Source of the DNA: Shewanella frigidimarina | Lineage (GTDB): Bacteria; Pseudomonadota; Gammaproteobacteria; Enterobacterales; Shewanellaceae | NCBI RefSeq assembly: GCF_003797125.1 | Contig: NZ_RKKE01000004.1 | Span: 186,001-250,000 of the forward strand | Direction: 5' to 3' | Length of the DNA: 64,000 nucleotides | Shown here: one piece after another, positions 10,811 to 20,318 of the stretch | Numbering within the stretch: position 1 is the stretch's first letter | Layout of the letters: each line of letters opens with the position of its first letter | The notes under the pieces: generated by a model | What the model was told of the DNA's origin: nothing | Database searches by the model: none | Seen by the model: only the letters and a program-made list of their open reading frames with translations | Translations under genes and position numbers: made by a program

Positions 10811-11800
10811 TTAAAACAGCTCATTATTACAAGTTTGCCCAGTGGTCAACTGCGTCACATTAGTTAATGTTGTTGAGGCTATTGCATTTAATGCTTCTTC
10901 AGTTAAAAAGGCTTGGTGACCAGTAAAAATCACATTATGACAAGCAGACAAGCGACGGAAGATATCATCTTGAATAATCTCATTTGATTTATCTTCGAAA
11001 AATAATCCTTTTTCATTTTCGTATACATCTAGCCCTAACGAGCCAATCTGGCCATCTTTTAACGCTTCCATGGCATCAAATGCATCAAGTAATCCGCCGC
11101 GGCTGGTATTAATCACCATCACGCCTTGCTTCATTTGATTGAAGCTCACTTTGTTGAGTAAATGATGATTATCTTTAGTCAATGGACAATGCAAACTAAT
11201 GATATCGCATTGAGGATACAGGCTTTCTAATGGGACATATTCGACGCCTAAGTCGATTACCGCTTGGTTTGGATAAGGATCGTGGGCGATCACTTTACAA
11301 CCAAATCCGAGTAAAACTTTAATGGTAGCTAAACCAATTTTACCTGTGCCTATTACCCCAACTGTTTTGCCAAACATGTTAAAACCGACAAGACCCGATA
11401 AAGCAAAATTGGCGTCACGAGTACGTTGGTAAGCTTTATGAATTTTACGATTTAAGGTCAACATTAAGGCCACCGAATGCTCGGCAACTGACTCAGGTGA
11501 ATATGCTGGTACATTAACGACTTTCATACCGAGTCGCTCGGCAGCGATTAAATCAACATTATTGAAACCGGCACAACGCATGGCAATAATTTTTGTACCG
11601 CCTTTTGCCAACTCAACTAACACTTCTTCACATAAAGAGTCGTTGACGAACGCACACACAACTTCATAGCCTTCTGCTAATTTTACGTTTTGCATGCAAA
11701 GTCGGTAATCAAAGAATTCAATATCAACCTTAAAGGTTTCGTTAATACTATTGAAATGGCGGATGTCGTAAGGCTTTGCGCTAAAAAATCCAATTCTCAT
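10811..11800 (-). CDS. ldhA: D-lactate dehydrogenase (fermentative, 2-hydroxyacid dehydrogenase family)
   Basis: NAD-dependent D-2-hydroxyacid dehydrogenase, 329 residues, the same length as E. coli LdhA. It reduces pyruvate to D-lactate in the cytosol. The Rossmann motif VIGTGKIG lies near residue 148. Catalytic residues fit: Arg in INTSRGGLLD, Glu in GLDVYENE, His in FTGHQAFLTEEAL. The insert KGLFFEDKSNE after DVYENE is typical of LdhA and separates it from glycerate or phosphoglycerate dehydrogenases. The start MRIGFFSAKPYD also matches. It has its own 565-bp upstream region. Confidence 0.93.
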   Translation of the reverse strand: MRIGFFSAKPYDIRHFNSINETFKVDIEFFDYRLCMQNVKLAEGYEVVCAFVNDSLCEEVLVELAKGGTKIIAMRCAGFNNVDLIAAERLGMKVVNVPAYSPESVAEHSVALMLTLNRKIHKAYQRTRDANFALSGLVGFNMFGKTVGVIGTGKIGLATIKVLLGFGCKVIAHDPYPNQAVIDLGVEYVPLESLYPQCDIISLHCPLTKDNHHLLNKVSFNQMKQGVMVINTSRGGLLDAFDAMEALKDGQIGSLGLDVYENEKGLFFEDKSNEIIQDDIFRRLSACHNVIFTGHQAFLTEEALNAIASTTLTNVTQLTTGQTCNNELF

Positions 11801-12365
11801 AAGGCTCCAAATGCGTTAATGGCGCTATCGCGATCGTTTACAACGATTTACCGCAATAGTCGCGCTCAAAACAGAAGTTAATTGTATGTGAATTAACAGT
11901 TATTGTCGTCAATATCACACGGGATAAAGATGAAATTGTGATCCAGGCTAGGCCTTGCGAATAGCAACAACAATAATCACTCTGCGGTATAGTTTGCTGG
12001 TAACGCCAACAAAAAATAACCGTTTAGCGTTATACATTCCTTTCTATATAAGCACGGATTTAGCCAAATTATCTGGAGCAGTATTCACGATTAAAGTGAT
12101 GCGGCAGCAAACTAAACATAGCGAATGTCGATTTCATTTGTTCATCAACATATTCTCATTTCACTCTACTTCAAATAATCTAGAGTAGAGATGCTCTTAA
12201 GAGATACCTAGTAAGCTAGAACACATGATAAAGAACATCTACTTAAGGCATTCATTAATTAAATTGAATAATCACATTGAAAATGAAAAAAACTGCTGTA
12301 CCCATCACTGTTTTAACGGGGTAAAATTGCTAATGTTACCGCAATGTTAATCTAACAACGAAACT
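11801..12365. other. intergenic region between ldhA and a small membrane protein gene
   Basis: About 560 bp without a supported gene; a 77-codon frame at 11955-12188 lacks a ribosome site and family features. Two short dyads occur: CTCTACT with AGTAGAG arms near 12165-12191 and the self-complementary CTCTTAAGAG near 12194. They may be operator or terminator fragments. Confidence 0.4.
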
Positions 12366-12785
12366 ATGAATCAGAAAAAAAACTTGCCAGTATCAGACCG
12401 TCGATTTTGGATTGAACGGATAAGCAAAACTGCACTCAGAGCACTACATATTATTGGTGTAGTGGGCAGTGGTGGTGGCATAATATTTAATCTTGAGTTA
12501 TCTCTATGGTTGAATTATTGGCTTGTTGCAATCATATCCGGTGTATTACTAATGAGTTGGGAAATCATTAGAGATTGGCGCTGGCTGATACAACTCAAAG
12601 GAGTGTTAACCCTACTAAAAGTGATATTGCTAGGTTTTTTTATTCAAATAAGTCAGTGTCATTCTGAATTAGTCATCTTTATTATTTTATTATCTGTTAT
12701 TGTATCTCACGGACCTGCTGGATTACGCCATTACTCGGTAGTTCATCGAAAAGTGATTCAGAGCAAAAAAGAAATAAAAGGCTAA
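12366..12785 (+). CDS. small inner-membrane protein of unknown function
   Basis: 139 residues. A basic N-terminal tail is followed by four predicted membrane helices (about 24-47, 50-66, 78-96 and 100-117) and a basic C-terminal tail. The first helix region contains ALHIIGVVGSGGG, and the segment after the last helix contains HGPAGLRHYS. I do not recognise a named family. It lies 32 bp upstream of another small membrane protein gene on the same strand, so the two probably form an operon and may work as a pair. Confidence 0.6.
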   Translation: MNQKKNLPVSDRRFWIERISKTALRALHIIGVVGSGGGIIFNLELSLWLNYWLVAIISGVLLMSWEIIRDWRWLIQLKGVLTLLKVILLGFFIQISQCHSELVIFIILLSVIVSHGPAGLRHYSVVHRKVIQSKKEIKG

Positions 12786-12817
12786 TACGCCACAACAGAT
12801 GACTTTAAGGACATGGG

Positions 12818-13108
12818 ATGTTCCCTTACCCAGATCAATATCGCGTTGCTATGCCGCCAATGACTACCGCTTTGATGGTAGTTTGGGCGTTGATGACTCA
12901 TGCCATTTTTACTGATGCCAGTCCATTTTCACTTTATCCATTGTTAGCGCTATTTCCGACAGTTATTGGTGCGCATCTATATTTAATTTGGCAAGCAAAA
13001 GGTATGAGTCGTCTTGATCAATGCTTTTATGCGTTGGTACATATCCCACTCGCATTTGTAGTGTGGACATTCACCATCATGCACGTCAACGGTAATGCAT
13101 TCTCTTAA
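12818..13108 (+). CDS. small inner-membrane protein of unknown function
   Basis: 96 residues, with AAGGA nine bases ahead of the ATG. Three hydrophobic helices are visible at about 14-32, 37-59 and 70-90. Conserved-looking polar residues inside the helices (H28, H53, H74, H88) are unusual for such a short protein and could bind a metal, heme or quinone; this is only an inference. No family recognised. It probably shares a transcript with the gene just upstream. Confidence 0.6.
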   Translation: MFPYPDQYRVAMPPMTTALMVVWALMTHAIFTDASPFSLYPLLALFPTVIGAHLYLIWQAKGMSRLDQCFYALVHIPLAFVVWTFTIMHVNGNAFS

Positions 13109-13202
13109 ATCGTTATTTTAGTCTCCCAGCAATACCATTCTATACTTGCACATCATAAGCCCTAGCGGTATCTTTGCCGCGAATTGACTCACGAGAGCAA
13201 CT

Positions 13203-13880
13203 ATGGCTGATTTCATTTACAACCCACCTACCACCCCTTGGTTAGATATTGTGTATCAAGACAAGGATATTCTGGTCGCAAATAAGCCCTCTGGACTACT
13301 TTCGGTTCCAGGAAGAGAAGCTATTTACCATGACAGTATTTATTCTCGAGTTTTAGCTGAACATCCAAATGCACAAATTGTACACCGATTAGACATGGCA
13401 ACCTCTGGAGTCATTGTCGTCGCACTACGGCGCAGTGCTGAACGAGAATTAAAACGTCAATTTCGTGATAGAGAAACAGCCAAAACCTATTTTGCTCGAG
13501 TGGCTGGTCATATGAAATCCAATATCTCGAGAGTCGATTTACCACTAATTTGTGATTGGCCTAATAGACCCAAACAAAAAGTCGACCACACAGTTGGTAA
13601 GCCTTCGGTGACGTTAGTTGAAGTCGTGAGCTATGGTGCTAAGTCTACATTAGTCAAACTCACTCCTATTACTGGACGCTCACATCAGCTTCGAGTTCAT
13701 ATGATGGCATTAGGCCACCCTATTCTGGGTGATGGATTTTATGCCGATCCTTTAGCAAAAAGCTTATCACCTAGATTACTCCTTCATGCAGCGGCATTAT
13801 CGATAACTCATCCTTACTCTCAGCAAGTAATGCATTTTGAGTCACCCGTCACGTTCATGACTCCAACGGCGGATCAATAA
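13203..13880 (+). CDS. rluA: dual-specificity 23S rRNA/tRNA pseudouridine synthase
   Basis: 225 residues, near identical in plan to E. coli RluA (219 residues), which makes pseudouridine 746 in 23S rRNA and 32 in several tRNAs. The catalytic Asp is in the motif HRLDMATSGVIVVAL. The N-terminal NKPSGLLSVPGR, the central DLPLICDWPNRPKQK and the late GRSHQLRVHM all match RluA over its close relatives RluC and RluD, and there is no N-terminal S4 domain. Monocistronic, ahead of asnC. Confidence 0.95.
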   Translation: MADFIYNPPTTPWLDIVYQDKDILVANKPSGLLSVPGREAIYHDSIYSRVLAEHPNAQIVHRLDMATSGVIVVALRRSAERELKRQFRDRETAKTYFARVAGHMKSNISRVDLPLICDWPNRPKQKVDHTVGKPSVTLVEVVSYGAKSTLVKLTPITGRSHQLRVHMMALGHPILGDGFYADPLAKSLSPRLLLHAAALSITHPYSQQVMHFESPVTFMTPTADQ

Positions 13881-13980
13881 CAAAATTAAACATTGTTAAT
13901 AACCATGCTAATTTTAGTAGCTATTATGCAATGAAAGTCGTAAATTTATGGCCAATTAATGGTTTATTAGGCTTTATACA

Positions 13981-14442
13981 GTGGATAGCTCATTTCAACG
14001 TGATGAATTAGACAATCATATTCTCACCGCACTTATGCAAGACGCCAGAACACCTTTTGCGGAACTGGCGAAACGTTTTAATGTCAGTGCTGGGACGATT
14101 CATGTTCGCGTTGAAAAAATGAAACAAGCAGGCATTATTACTGGTGCGCAAATTACCGTAAACCCCAAAGCGCTCGGTTATGATGTTTGCTGTTTTATCG
14201 GTATCAACTTGAAGAGTGCTGGCGATTATCCCGCTGCTATTGCCAAGCTAAATGAATTAGAAGAAGTAGTGGAAGCGTATTACACCACCGGAAATTACTC
14301 GGTATTTGTAAAGGTAATGTGCCAATCTATCGATGGATTGCAGCATGTGCTGATTAATCGTATTCAGTCTATTGATGAAATCCAGTCTACAGAAACACTT
14401 ATTAGCCTACAAAATCCCATCGTAAGATCTGTAAAGCCATAG
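13981..14442 (+). CDS. asnC: Lrp/AsnC-type transcriptional regulator AsnC
   Basis: 153 residues starting at GTG. An N-terminal winged helix-turn-helix (AELAKRFNVSAGTIHVRVEKMKQAGII) is joined to a C-terminal RAM ligand domain. Stretches such as GTIHVRVEKMKQAGIITGA, YDVCCFIGI and IDEIQSTETLISLQNPI are close to the E. coli AsnC sequence as I remember it. AsnC activates asnA in response to asparagine, but asnA is not next to it here. A short hypothetical-looking leader of 100 bp precedes it. Confidence 0.93.
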   Translation: MDSSFQRDELDNHILTALMQDARTPFAELAKRFNVSAGTIHVRVEKMKQAGIITGAQITVNPKALGYDVCCFIGINLKSAGDYPAAIAKLNELEEVVEAYYTTGNYSVFVKVMCQSIDGLQHVLINRIQSIDEIQSTETLISLQNPIVRSVKP

Positions 14443-14734
14443 ATCATGGAGGGCTAAGTAGCCCTCAAGCCCTGCATCAACCCCTAAATTGTCAACTCCC
14501 ACTAGTGAATAACACAACGTCAATCACAAACCAACACATACTTATTAACAATTAATTGCCGACTTTTTAAGTTACAGTGTTACTTTTGTTAAATCTTTGT
14601 GCTACAAATGCTACTGATGCGCCATAGAGTGCAGCAAAAAACCGAAAATATTATAAACACCATCACTTAATATTCATCGTGTTACAGCGATATCCCCCTC
14701 AGATTGAGTGGTGTCTAAAAACAAGGAAGAAGTT
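14443..14734. other. promoter region of the secreted protease
   Basis: About 290 bp without a gene between asnC and the subtilase. It is AT-rich and should contain the protease promoter; I see no confident operator. Confidence 0.4.
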
Positions 14735-17700
14735 GTGAAGACAAAATTAGCCCTAGCCATTTCGGCAGCACTAATATCAAGTGCTACTTATGCAAATACT
14801 CAATATAGCTCTAACCATGCAGGCATTGAACTGCTTTCAGCTGACCATCATAAAAAACCTGCGATAAAAATTAACAATGTCAAAGCTCCTCAGCGTTATA
14901 TCATTGAGCTAGAATCACCTGCTGTTGCAAAATATCAAGGTGGTATTTCAACTTATGCCTCTACCGCTGTTAAAGATAAAAATAGCAAATTAGATATTCA
15001 ATCAGCTCCAGTTAAGAGTTATGCGTCTCATCTTAAGGCCGAGCAAGCTGCATTTACAAAAGCCCTTTCAAAGGTTGCTTCAAATGCTAAAGTTGAACGT
15101 CAATTTACAACATTATTTAACGGTGTCACGATTGTTGGCCAAGGGTTAACTGTTGAACAAATAATGGCTATTCCAGGAGTTATCTCTGTATATCCTGAAG
15201 CAATGTACGAAATAAACATGGATGCTTCACATGAAATAATCAACAGTGAAGCTATGTGGAATGCTGTAGATGGCATGGAAAACGCTGGTAAAGGTATCCG
15301 AGTTGCCATTATTGATGGTGGTATTCGTCCTGAAAACCCAATGTTCTCAGGAGAAGGTTTTGAAGCGCCAACAGGTATGATGCCAACAGATGACTACTGT
15401 TCAACGGTTGATAGTTCATTTTGTAACGACAAACTGATTGTTGCACGTTGGTCGCAACCTACATTCCAAGTCTGTCCAGATGAATACATGAGCCCACTAG
15501 GATTTGGTGGTCATGGTACTCACGTTGCTGGTACAGCTGTTGGTAACAAAGTAGAAACAACATTCCAAGGTGTTGACGTTACATTATCAGGCGTTGCTCC
15601 AGCTGCATATTTAATGGCTTACAAAGCACTTTATTCTAAAGCTGACTGTACTGGTGGCAGTGGTTCAAACATCATGTTAATGGAAGCATTAGAGCATGCT
15701 GTTAATGATGGCGCAGATGTCATTAACAATTCATGGGGTGGTGGCGCTGGCGCAGATCCTTCAAGTAGCCCATACAAAACGATGTTTGAAGCTGCCGAAG
15801 CTGCAGGCATTGTAGTGGTAAGTGCTGCGGGTAATGATGGTAATACAGCAAAAACAGTAGGTTGCCCTGGTTGTATTGAGTCTGGTATCACAGTGGCTAA
15901 CAGCACTACAGGTCGTTACTTCGCTAACAGCTTCAATACTGGTGGTGATGATTTGTTAGCGATTCCAGGTTCAGATACTGAAATTGATATGGACATCACA
16001 GGAACTGTTATTTCAGCACTCAATATTGATGCCGAAAACTTTGAAGGTTGTGAACCATTCGCTGCAGATTCATTTAAAGATGGTATAGCACTGATTTCAC
16101 GTGGTACTTGTAACTTTAGCAATAAAGTAACTAACGCTGAAGCTGCTGGCGCAACTGCCGTTGTTGTTTATAACAACCGTGCTGGTGCACCAATCACCAT
16201 GTCAGTGCCGGGTATTACCTTCCCTTCAGTTATGATCGGCCAAGATGACGCCATGGCGATTTTAGATTCAATGGGTGATACCGCTACTCAAGGTACTATT
16301 GGCGCTGACATTAAACGTATTATGGCCAGTGGTCTTGCAGATTCTATCAATGAATCTAGCTCTCGTGGTCCAAATGGTAATGAAAATATTCTCAAGCCAG
16401 ACCTAGCTGCTCCAGGGACTAACATTTTATCGGCCTTCTCACCTGATGATGGTGGAGAAGACTTTAATATGATTTCTGGTACTAGTATGGCTAGTCCACA
16501 TGTTGCAGGTGCAGCAGCGCTTTTAAGTCAGCTACATCCTACATGGTCAGCAACTGATATTAAGACCGCGCTAACATCTACATCTAAAATGGACGGCATC
16601 CTAGATGACGACTCATCAACACCAGCAACACCTTTTGCTATGGGTGCGGGTCGTATGGATTTAGATGCTGCAGCAAAAGCAGTGTTAACATTTGATAAGC
16701 CTTCTATAGCTGCAGATTCATGTGTTGGTATCTGTACCTTTACTCGTACGGTTTACAACAAGAGTGATGAAAAATCATCTTGGGCGCTTTCTGCAAGTTC
16801 TGGTACTGCAGGCCTAATGATTTCACCTTCAACACTTGAACTTGAAGCGGGTGCATCAGCAACCTTCACTGTCACTGTTGATTCAACATTTAGTGAATAT
16901 GGTGACTGGATTTTCGGTAATGTCATGATTAGCAGCACTGAAGGAAAGCAAAATGCTCACCTTCCATTGGCTGTACTCGCTAAAGAATCAAGTGATTCAT
17001 CATTAATATCAGCTTTTACAACCGACACTGATATTTCTGTTGCAGATCCTTTCACAATAAAATCTGTTGTGAATAACACTATGTTTGAAAACACGGTAAC
17101 TCTGACGGCTACGACTCCTAAAGGCACTAAGCTTACATCAAAAGATGATGTATCTGTGGTCCTAAACGGCGCCTCGCAAAACGGACTATCTGTTGATGAA
17201 AACACGGGGGTTATCACTTGGGTTGGTTCAATGGATTTACCTGAAATGGTCACGACTAGTGGCACTGGTACATATCCAAATATTACCGCTCTTGGCTTAA
17301 GTCAAACACCTGCTTGTTTAGACGGTTGTGATGAAAATACACTTGTATATGGTGTTCCAGCTTATAAATACAATGGCCAAACTTATACCTCAATTTCGAT
17401 CTCTCCTAATGGTATTGTGATTCCAGGTAGTAGTTCAGCCGCAGGTACTTATGCCAATAAAGAGCTGCCAGATGGCTCAAATCCTAATAATATTGTTGCA
17501 CCTTTCTGGTCTGACTTTGATTTAAGCGATGGCTCTGGCGATGTTACTGATACTGGTGGTGGAGCACTCTCTCTTGGTGTCGTGAACACTGGAACAGATT
17601 CATTCTTAGTTGTTGAATGGAATGATGCACAGCTTTGGGGAGATCCATCAGGTGATCAGTATAGCTTTAGTGTGTGGTTCAAAACTGGCGATACTGAAGA

Positions 17701-18607
17701 AGTCACATTCAATTATTACGATATTCCTGGTATGCCAGCTAACGTAACGATTGGCGCTGAAAACATCGGTGGTAACATAGGTACAACTCATTACTTTAAC
17801 GGTGTAGGCACATCTGTTACAGATGATGATTGGGTAGAAGTTAAATCAACTACAGCAGGTAGTGTTGAACTTGCTTATAAAGCAATGGTTACTGAGTTTA
17901 GCTTCGGCCAAGCTGACGCTCCTTCACTTGATGAAGATACTTCTATGGAAGGTAATGTATTAGATAATGATACTAAGCCAGACCAAAAAGTAGCTCGTAC
18001 TCAAGTAACGGGTGATGGCATGACGGCTAAGGCTCAACGCTTAATCGATGTGTCTCCAGTTGGGAAATTAGACACTGTTGTTCTTGTTGATGAAGTGACT
18101 AATGGCGAACTGACGTTAGCAGCAGATGGTGCATTTACTTATACACCAACTGCAGACTTCACTGGCACCGATACATTCTCTTATACATCAACTGATGAAG
18201 AAGGGAATTTGAGTACGCCTACACAAGTTGTTATTACTGTTAATAACGTTAATGATGCCCCAACGGTTGCGCCTTCAGGAATGAATAGCGCTGGTGGATT
18301 CGTAGTAACAGCAAAAGCAAATGGTAAAGACATCGATGGTGATGCTTTAACTTATAATTGGGTTCAAACTGGTGGTAAGAGTGTTAGCTTTACTAACGGT
18401 GGTCCATCAATTCTGTTTACTGCTCCAGTTGGTGATGACACCTTCACTTTCACAGTAACCGCATCTGACGGTGAGCTGACAAGTGCACCGGGTACAGCAA
18501 CCATTAATGTCACCGAAGAAGTAGAGCAATCTTCTGGTGGTTCTATGGGTTGGTTAACTGCACTATTACTTCCATTAGCTGCATTACGTCGTCGTAAGCA
18601 CTCATAA
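14735..18607 (+). CDS. secreted S8 family serine protease with PA insert and GlyGly-CTERM anchor
   Basis: About 1290 residues. I choose GTG at 14735 because AAGGAAGAA lies just upstream and it gives a clean signal peptide (MKTKLALAISAALISSATYA). Order: inhibitor I9-like propeptide (about 50-160); subtilisin domain with Asp in VAIIDGGI (near 194), His in GGHGTHVAGT (near 260) and Ser in GTSMASPHVAG (near 585); a PA-type insert between His and Ser; beta-sandwich domains; a VCBS/cadherin-like repeat with NVNDAPTV; then GGSMGWLTALLLPLAALRRRK, a GlyGly-CTERM signal. Such proteins leave by type II secretion and are trimmed by rhombosortase. It likely degrades extracellular protein. Monocistronic with a double hairpin downstream. 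Confidence 0.95.
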   Translation: MKTKLALAISAALISSATYANTQYSSNHAGIELLSADHHKKPAIKINNVKAPQRYIIELESPAVAKYQGGISTYASTAVKDKNSKLDIQSAPVKSYASHLKAEQAAFTKALSKVASNAKVERQFTTLFNGVTIVGQGLTVEQIMAIPGVISVYPEAMYEINMDASHEIINSEAMWNAVDGMENAGKGIRVAIIDGGIRPENPMFSGEGFEAPTGMMPTDDYCSTVDSSFCNDKLIVARWSQPTFQVCPDEYMSPLGFGGHGTHVAGTAVGNKVETTFQGVDVTLSGVAPAAYLMAYKALYSKADCTGGSGSNIMLMEALEHAVNDGADVINNSWGGGAGADPSSSPYKTMFEAAEAAGIVVVSAAGNDGNTAKTVGCPGCIESGITVANSTTGRYFANSFNTGGDDLLAIPGSDTEIDMDITGTVISALNIDAENFEGCEPFAADSFKDGIALISRGTCNFSNKVTNAEAAGATAVVVYNNRAGAPITMSVPGITFPSVMIGQDDAMAILDSMGDTATQGTIGADIKRIMASGLADSINESSSRGPNGNENILKPDLAAPGTNILSAFSPDDGGEDFNMISGTSMASPHVAGAAALLSQLHPTWSATDIKTALTSTSKMDGILDDDSSTPATPFAMGAGRMDLDAAAKAVLTFDKPSIAADSCVGICTFTRTVYNKSDEKSSWALSASSGTAGLMISPSTLELEAGASATFTVTVDSTFSEYGDWIFGNVMISSTEGKQNAHLPLAVLAKESSDSSLISAFTTDTDISVADPFTIKSVVNNTMFENTVTLTATTPKGTKLTSKDDVSVVLNGASQNGLSVDENTGVITWVGSMDLPEMVTTSGTGTYPNITALGLSQTPACLDGCDENTLVYGVPAYKYNGQTYTSISISPNGIVIPGSSSAAGTYANKELPDGSNPNNIVAPFWSDFDLSDGSGDVTDTGGGALSLGVVNTGTDSFLVVEWNDAQLWGDPSGDQYSFSVWFKTGDTEEVTFNYYDIPGMPANVTIGAENIGGNIGTTHYFNGVGTSVTDDDWVEVKSTTAGSVELAYKAMVTEFSFGQADAPSLDEDTSMEGNVLDNDTKPDQKVARTQVTGDGMTAKAQRLIDVSPVGKLDTVVLVDEVTNGELTLAADGAFTYTPTADFTGTDTFSYTSTDEEGNLSTPTQVVITVNNVNDAPTVAPSGMNSAGGFVVTAKANGKDIDGDALTYNWVQTGGKSVSFTNGGPSILFTAPVGDDTFTFTVTASDGELTSAPGTATINVTEEVEQSSGGSMGWLTALLLPLAALRRRKHS

Positions 18608-18615
18608 TAGTAATC

Positions 18616-18676
18616 ATTAATTTGGCATTGCCAAATTAATATAAGAAAAAACCAGCTGTTATCAGCTGGTTTTTTT
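18616..18676. terminator. double hairpin after the protease gene
   Basis: A perfect 25-bp palindrome at 18616-18640 (12-base arms around one T) is followed at once by a standard terminator hairpin at 18646-18676, with A run, CCAGCTG stem and T run. The second works in both directions and also ends the convergent gene. Confidence 0.85.
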
Positions 18677-18709
18677 ATGGTATAAAAATATGAAACTAGG
18701 TAGCGTTAG

Positions 18710-19408
18710 TTATTCATTTTCATCCGATTCATCAGCATGAGCAGAAGCTTCAAACTGCTCTACATTCGCCAATTTCCCAAACCAGAAATCTGAACTCACC
18801 ATCTTAAACTGACGAGATAAACCTTCACTTGATACTAATTCTAGCTTCCACAATATCCCTAAGGCTTCTGGAAATTGCGTACCGGTAATTTGGTCTTCAT
18901 ATAATCGATGTAAGAGCGCATCGGGAGATAACCCAGATGCGAGAAGACGTACCATTGATGCATGTAATGATTCATCAAAAATAGTTAGCTCTGCTGCGTC
19001 AGCTGCTGTGACATTAACCATAAACTCAACACCGGTAGGCTCGGCAAAAACACCATTAAATGCTTCTCTCAATAAGGCATAAGCGCTAAAAAAACCTTCA
19101 TGGAGCAAGCAATCAGAATATTCTTCCCACATTCTGTCACCGATCATGTCATTACTTAATTGATCAATTTTCCCTTCAGTCAATTCACTGAATAAATGCG
19201 TCAAGACGATTTTAGCTGCTTCATTGGCCTCTAAATCATTTAGAGACATCATGCACATTTCTCTAAGTTCAGTAGCCTCCATTCCTTCTAGGCCATCATC
19301 TAAGCCCATAATAGCCATCAACTGAAGGTAGTCTTCATTTGACCAAGCATTCGGGATCTTATTGATTTTACGAAAAGAACCAATTTGAACATTAAATTGT
19401 GCTTGCAT
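18710..19408 (-). CDS. conserved protein of unknown function
   Basis: 232 residues, acidic, with no signal peptide and no membrane helix; AAGGAG sits seven bases ahead of the ATG, so it is well translated. It looks all-alpha in the N-terminal two thirds (several Leu/Glu/Met-rich helices, for example ELREMCMMSLNDLEANEAAKI), with a strand-rich tail. I do not recognise a family. It stands alone, convergent with the protease and followed by an unusually long upstream region. Confidence 0.6.
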   Translation of the reverse strand: MQAQFNVQIGSFRKINKIPNAWSNEDYLQLMAIMGLDDGLEGMEATELREMCMMSLNDLEANEAAKIVLTHLFSELTEGKIDQLSNDMIGDRMWEEYSDCLLHEGFFSAYALLREAFNGVFAEPTGVEFMVNVTAADAAELTIFDESLHASMVRLLASGLSPDALLHRLYEDQITGTQFPEALGILWKLELVSSEGLSRQFKMVSSDFWFGKLANVEQFEASAHADESDENE

Positions 19409-20109
19409 GGAAACTCCTTCTTATAAGCGTCAAAAGTGACGAAGACAGGTCAAACTAATACCCAACATGTACAATCGCAATACTGTATACGTGCAAAAAC
19501 AAACCATGACGTATCGATAGAGAACTAAATAAATATAAAGACATGATTCATAATGCTTTATTAAAAATAAAATATATTAACAATTATATTAAACTTTGTT
19601 TATATGATATAAATTTAGCTCATAAATGAAACAAATCACATTTTATCTTGAATAGTAATAGAATTAGATATGACTAAGAAAATCTATAATGATTCACACC
19701 TTTTATTCGCCCCTAACTCTGCATGTTAACTTTATTAGCAAAATCACTACGCCCCCTCATGATCAGTTATCCATGCTAACAAGCTGACTGACTATCCAAG
19801 AAGCTTCACATTTTAAAAGCATGGACAAAAAAGATAGGTTTTATCAGTACCACCACGACACTCATAACTGCCGACATAGTTTGTGGTAAACACTACAGTC
19901 CTAACTTTCCTCTTAACTTATTTAAAGCGATAACCGTTTGCCTGATAGTTGGCCTCAACTTGGAATAATAAATGATATATCACAATCCGTTGCTCCACTA
20001 ACAGTGTTGTATCAAGATTCAATAAGCTCGCTATAGAAGCGCCAATACGGCTTGTCAGCAAAACAAAGGCGTGATCTGTATCAATTATAAGTAAAACCCT
20101 CGATACATT
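19409..20109. other. long non-coding stretch upstream of the respiratory cluster
   Basis: About 700 bp with no supported gene on either strand, AT-rich (19550-19640 strikingly so). Together with the dyad and sigma54 promoter further right it forms a large control region, long enough for IHF bending and remote activator sites. Confidence 0.45.
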
Positions 20110-20135
20110 ATTGTGAGAAATTAATTCTCAACAAT
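20110..20135. promoter_or_regulatory. dyad, candidate upstream activator site
   Basis: Near-perfect inverted repeat: ATTGTGAGAA on the left and TTCTCAACAAT on the right, separated by ATTAA, with one base inserted in the right arm. It is centred about 80 bp ahead of the -24 element of the sigma54 promoter, where enhancer-binding proteins usually bind. It is therefore a candidate site for the activator encoded at 23717-25354. Confidence 0.5.
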
Positions 20136-20202
20136 ACAGTAATCAACATCACATATTATAACTTTACCTAAATAAATCAATTAATTAAAAACAAAAAATA
20201 AC

Positions 20203-20217
20203 TGGCACATTACATGC
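20203..20217 (+). promoter_or_regulatory. sigma54 (-24/-12) promoter
   Basis: TGGCAC, five bases, then ATGC: it matches the consensus TGGCAC-N5-TTGC except for one T to A change, with exact spacing. Transcription would start near 20229, giving a leader of about 90 bases ahead of the flavin reductase gene. The presence of a sigma54 activator gene in the same cluster supports it. Confidence 0.75.
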
Positions 20218-20318
20218 TCTTACTTTAATGCTTACATTTTCAAACAAGAAAATGAATAAACAGGTTAATAGGTAAATATTCACCTCGTTTAAAAATCATT
20301 AATATTAAGGGGACGATA

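Noticed and set aside
11955..12188. 77-codon frame upstream of the small membrane protein genes
   Set aside because: No ribosome site, unusual composition, no domain; better seen as non-coding.
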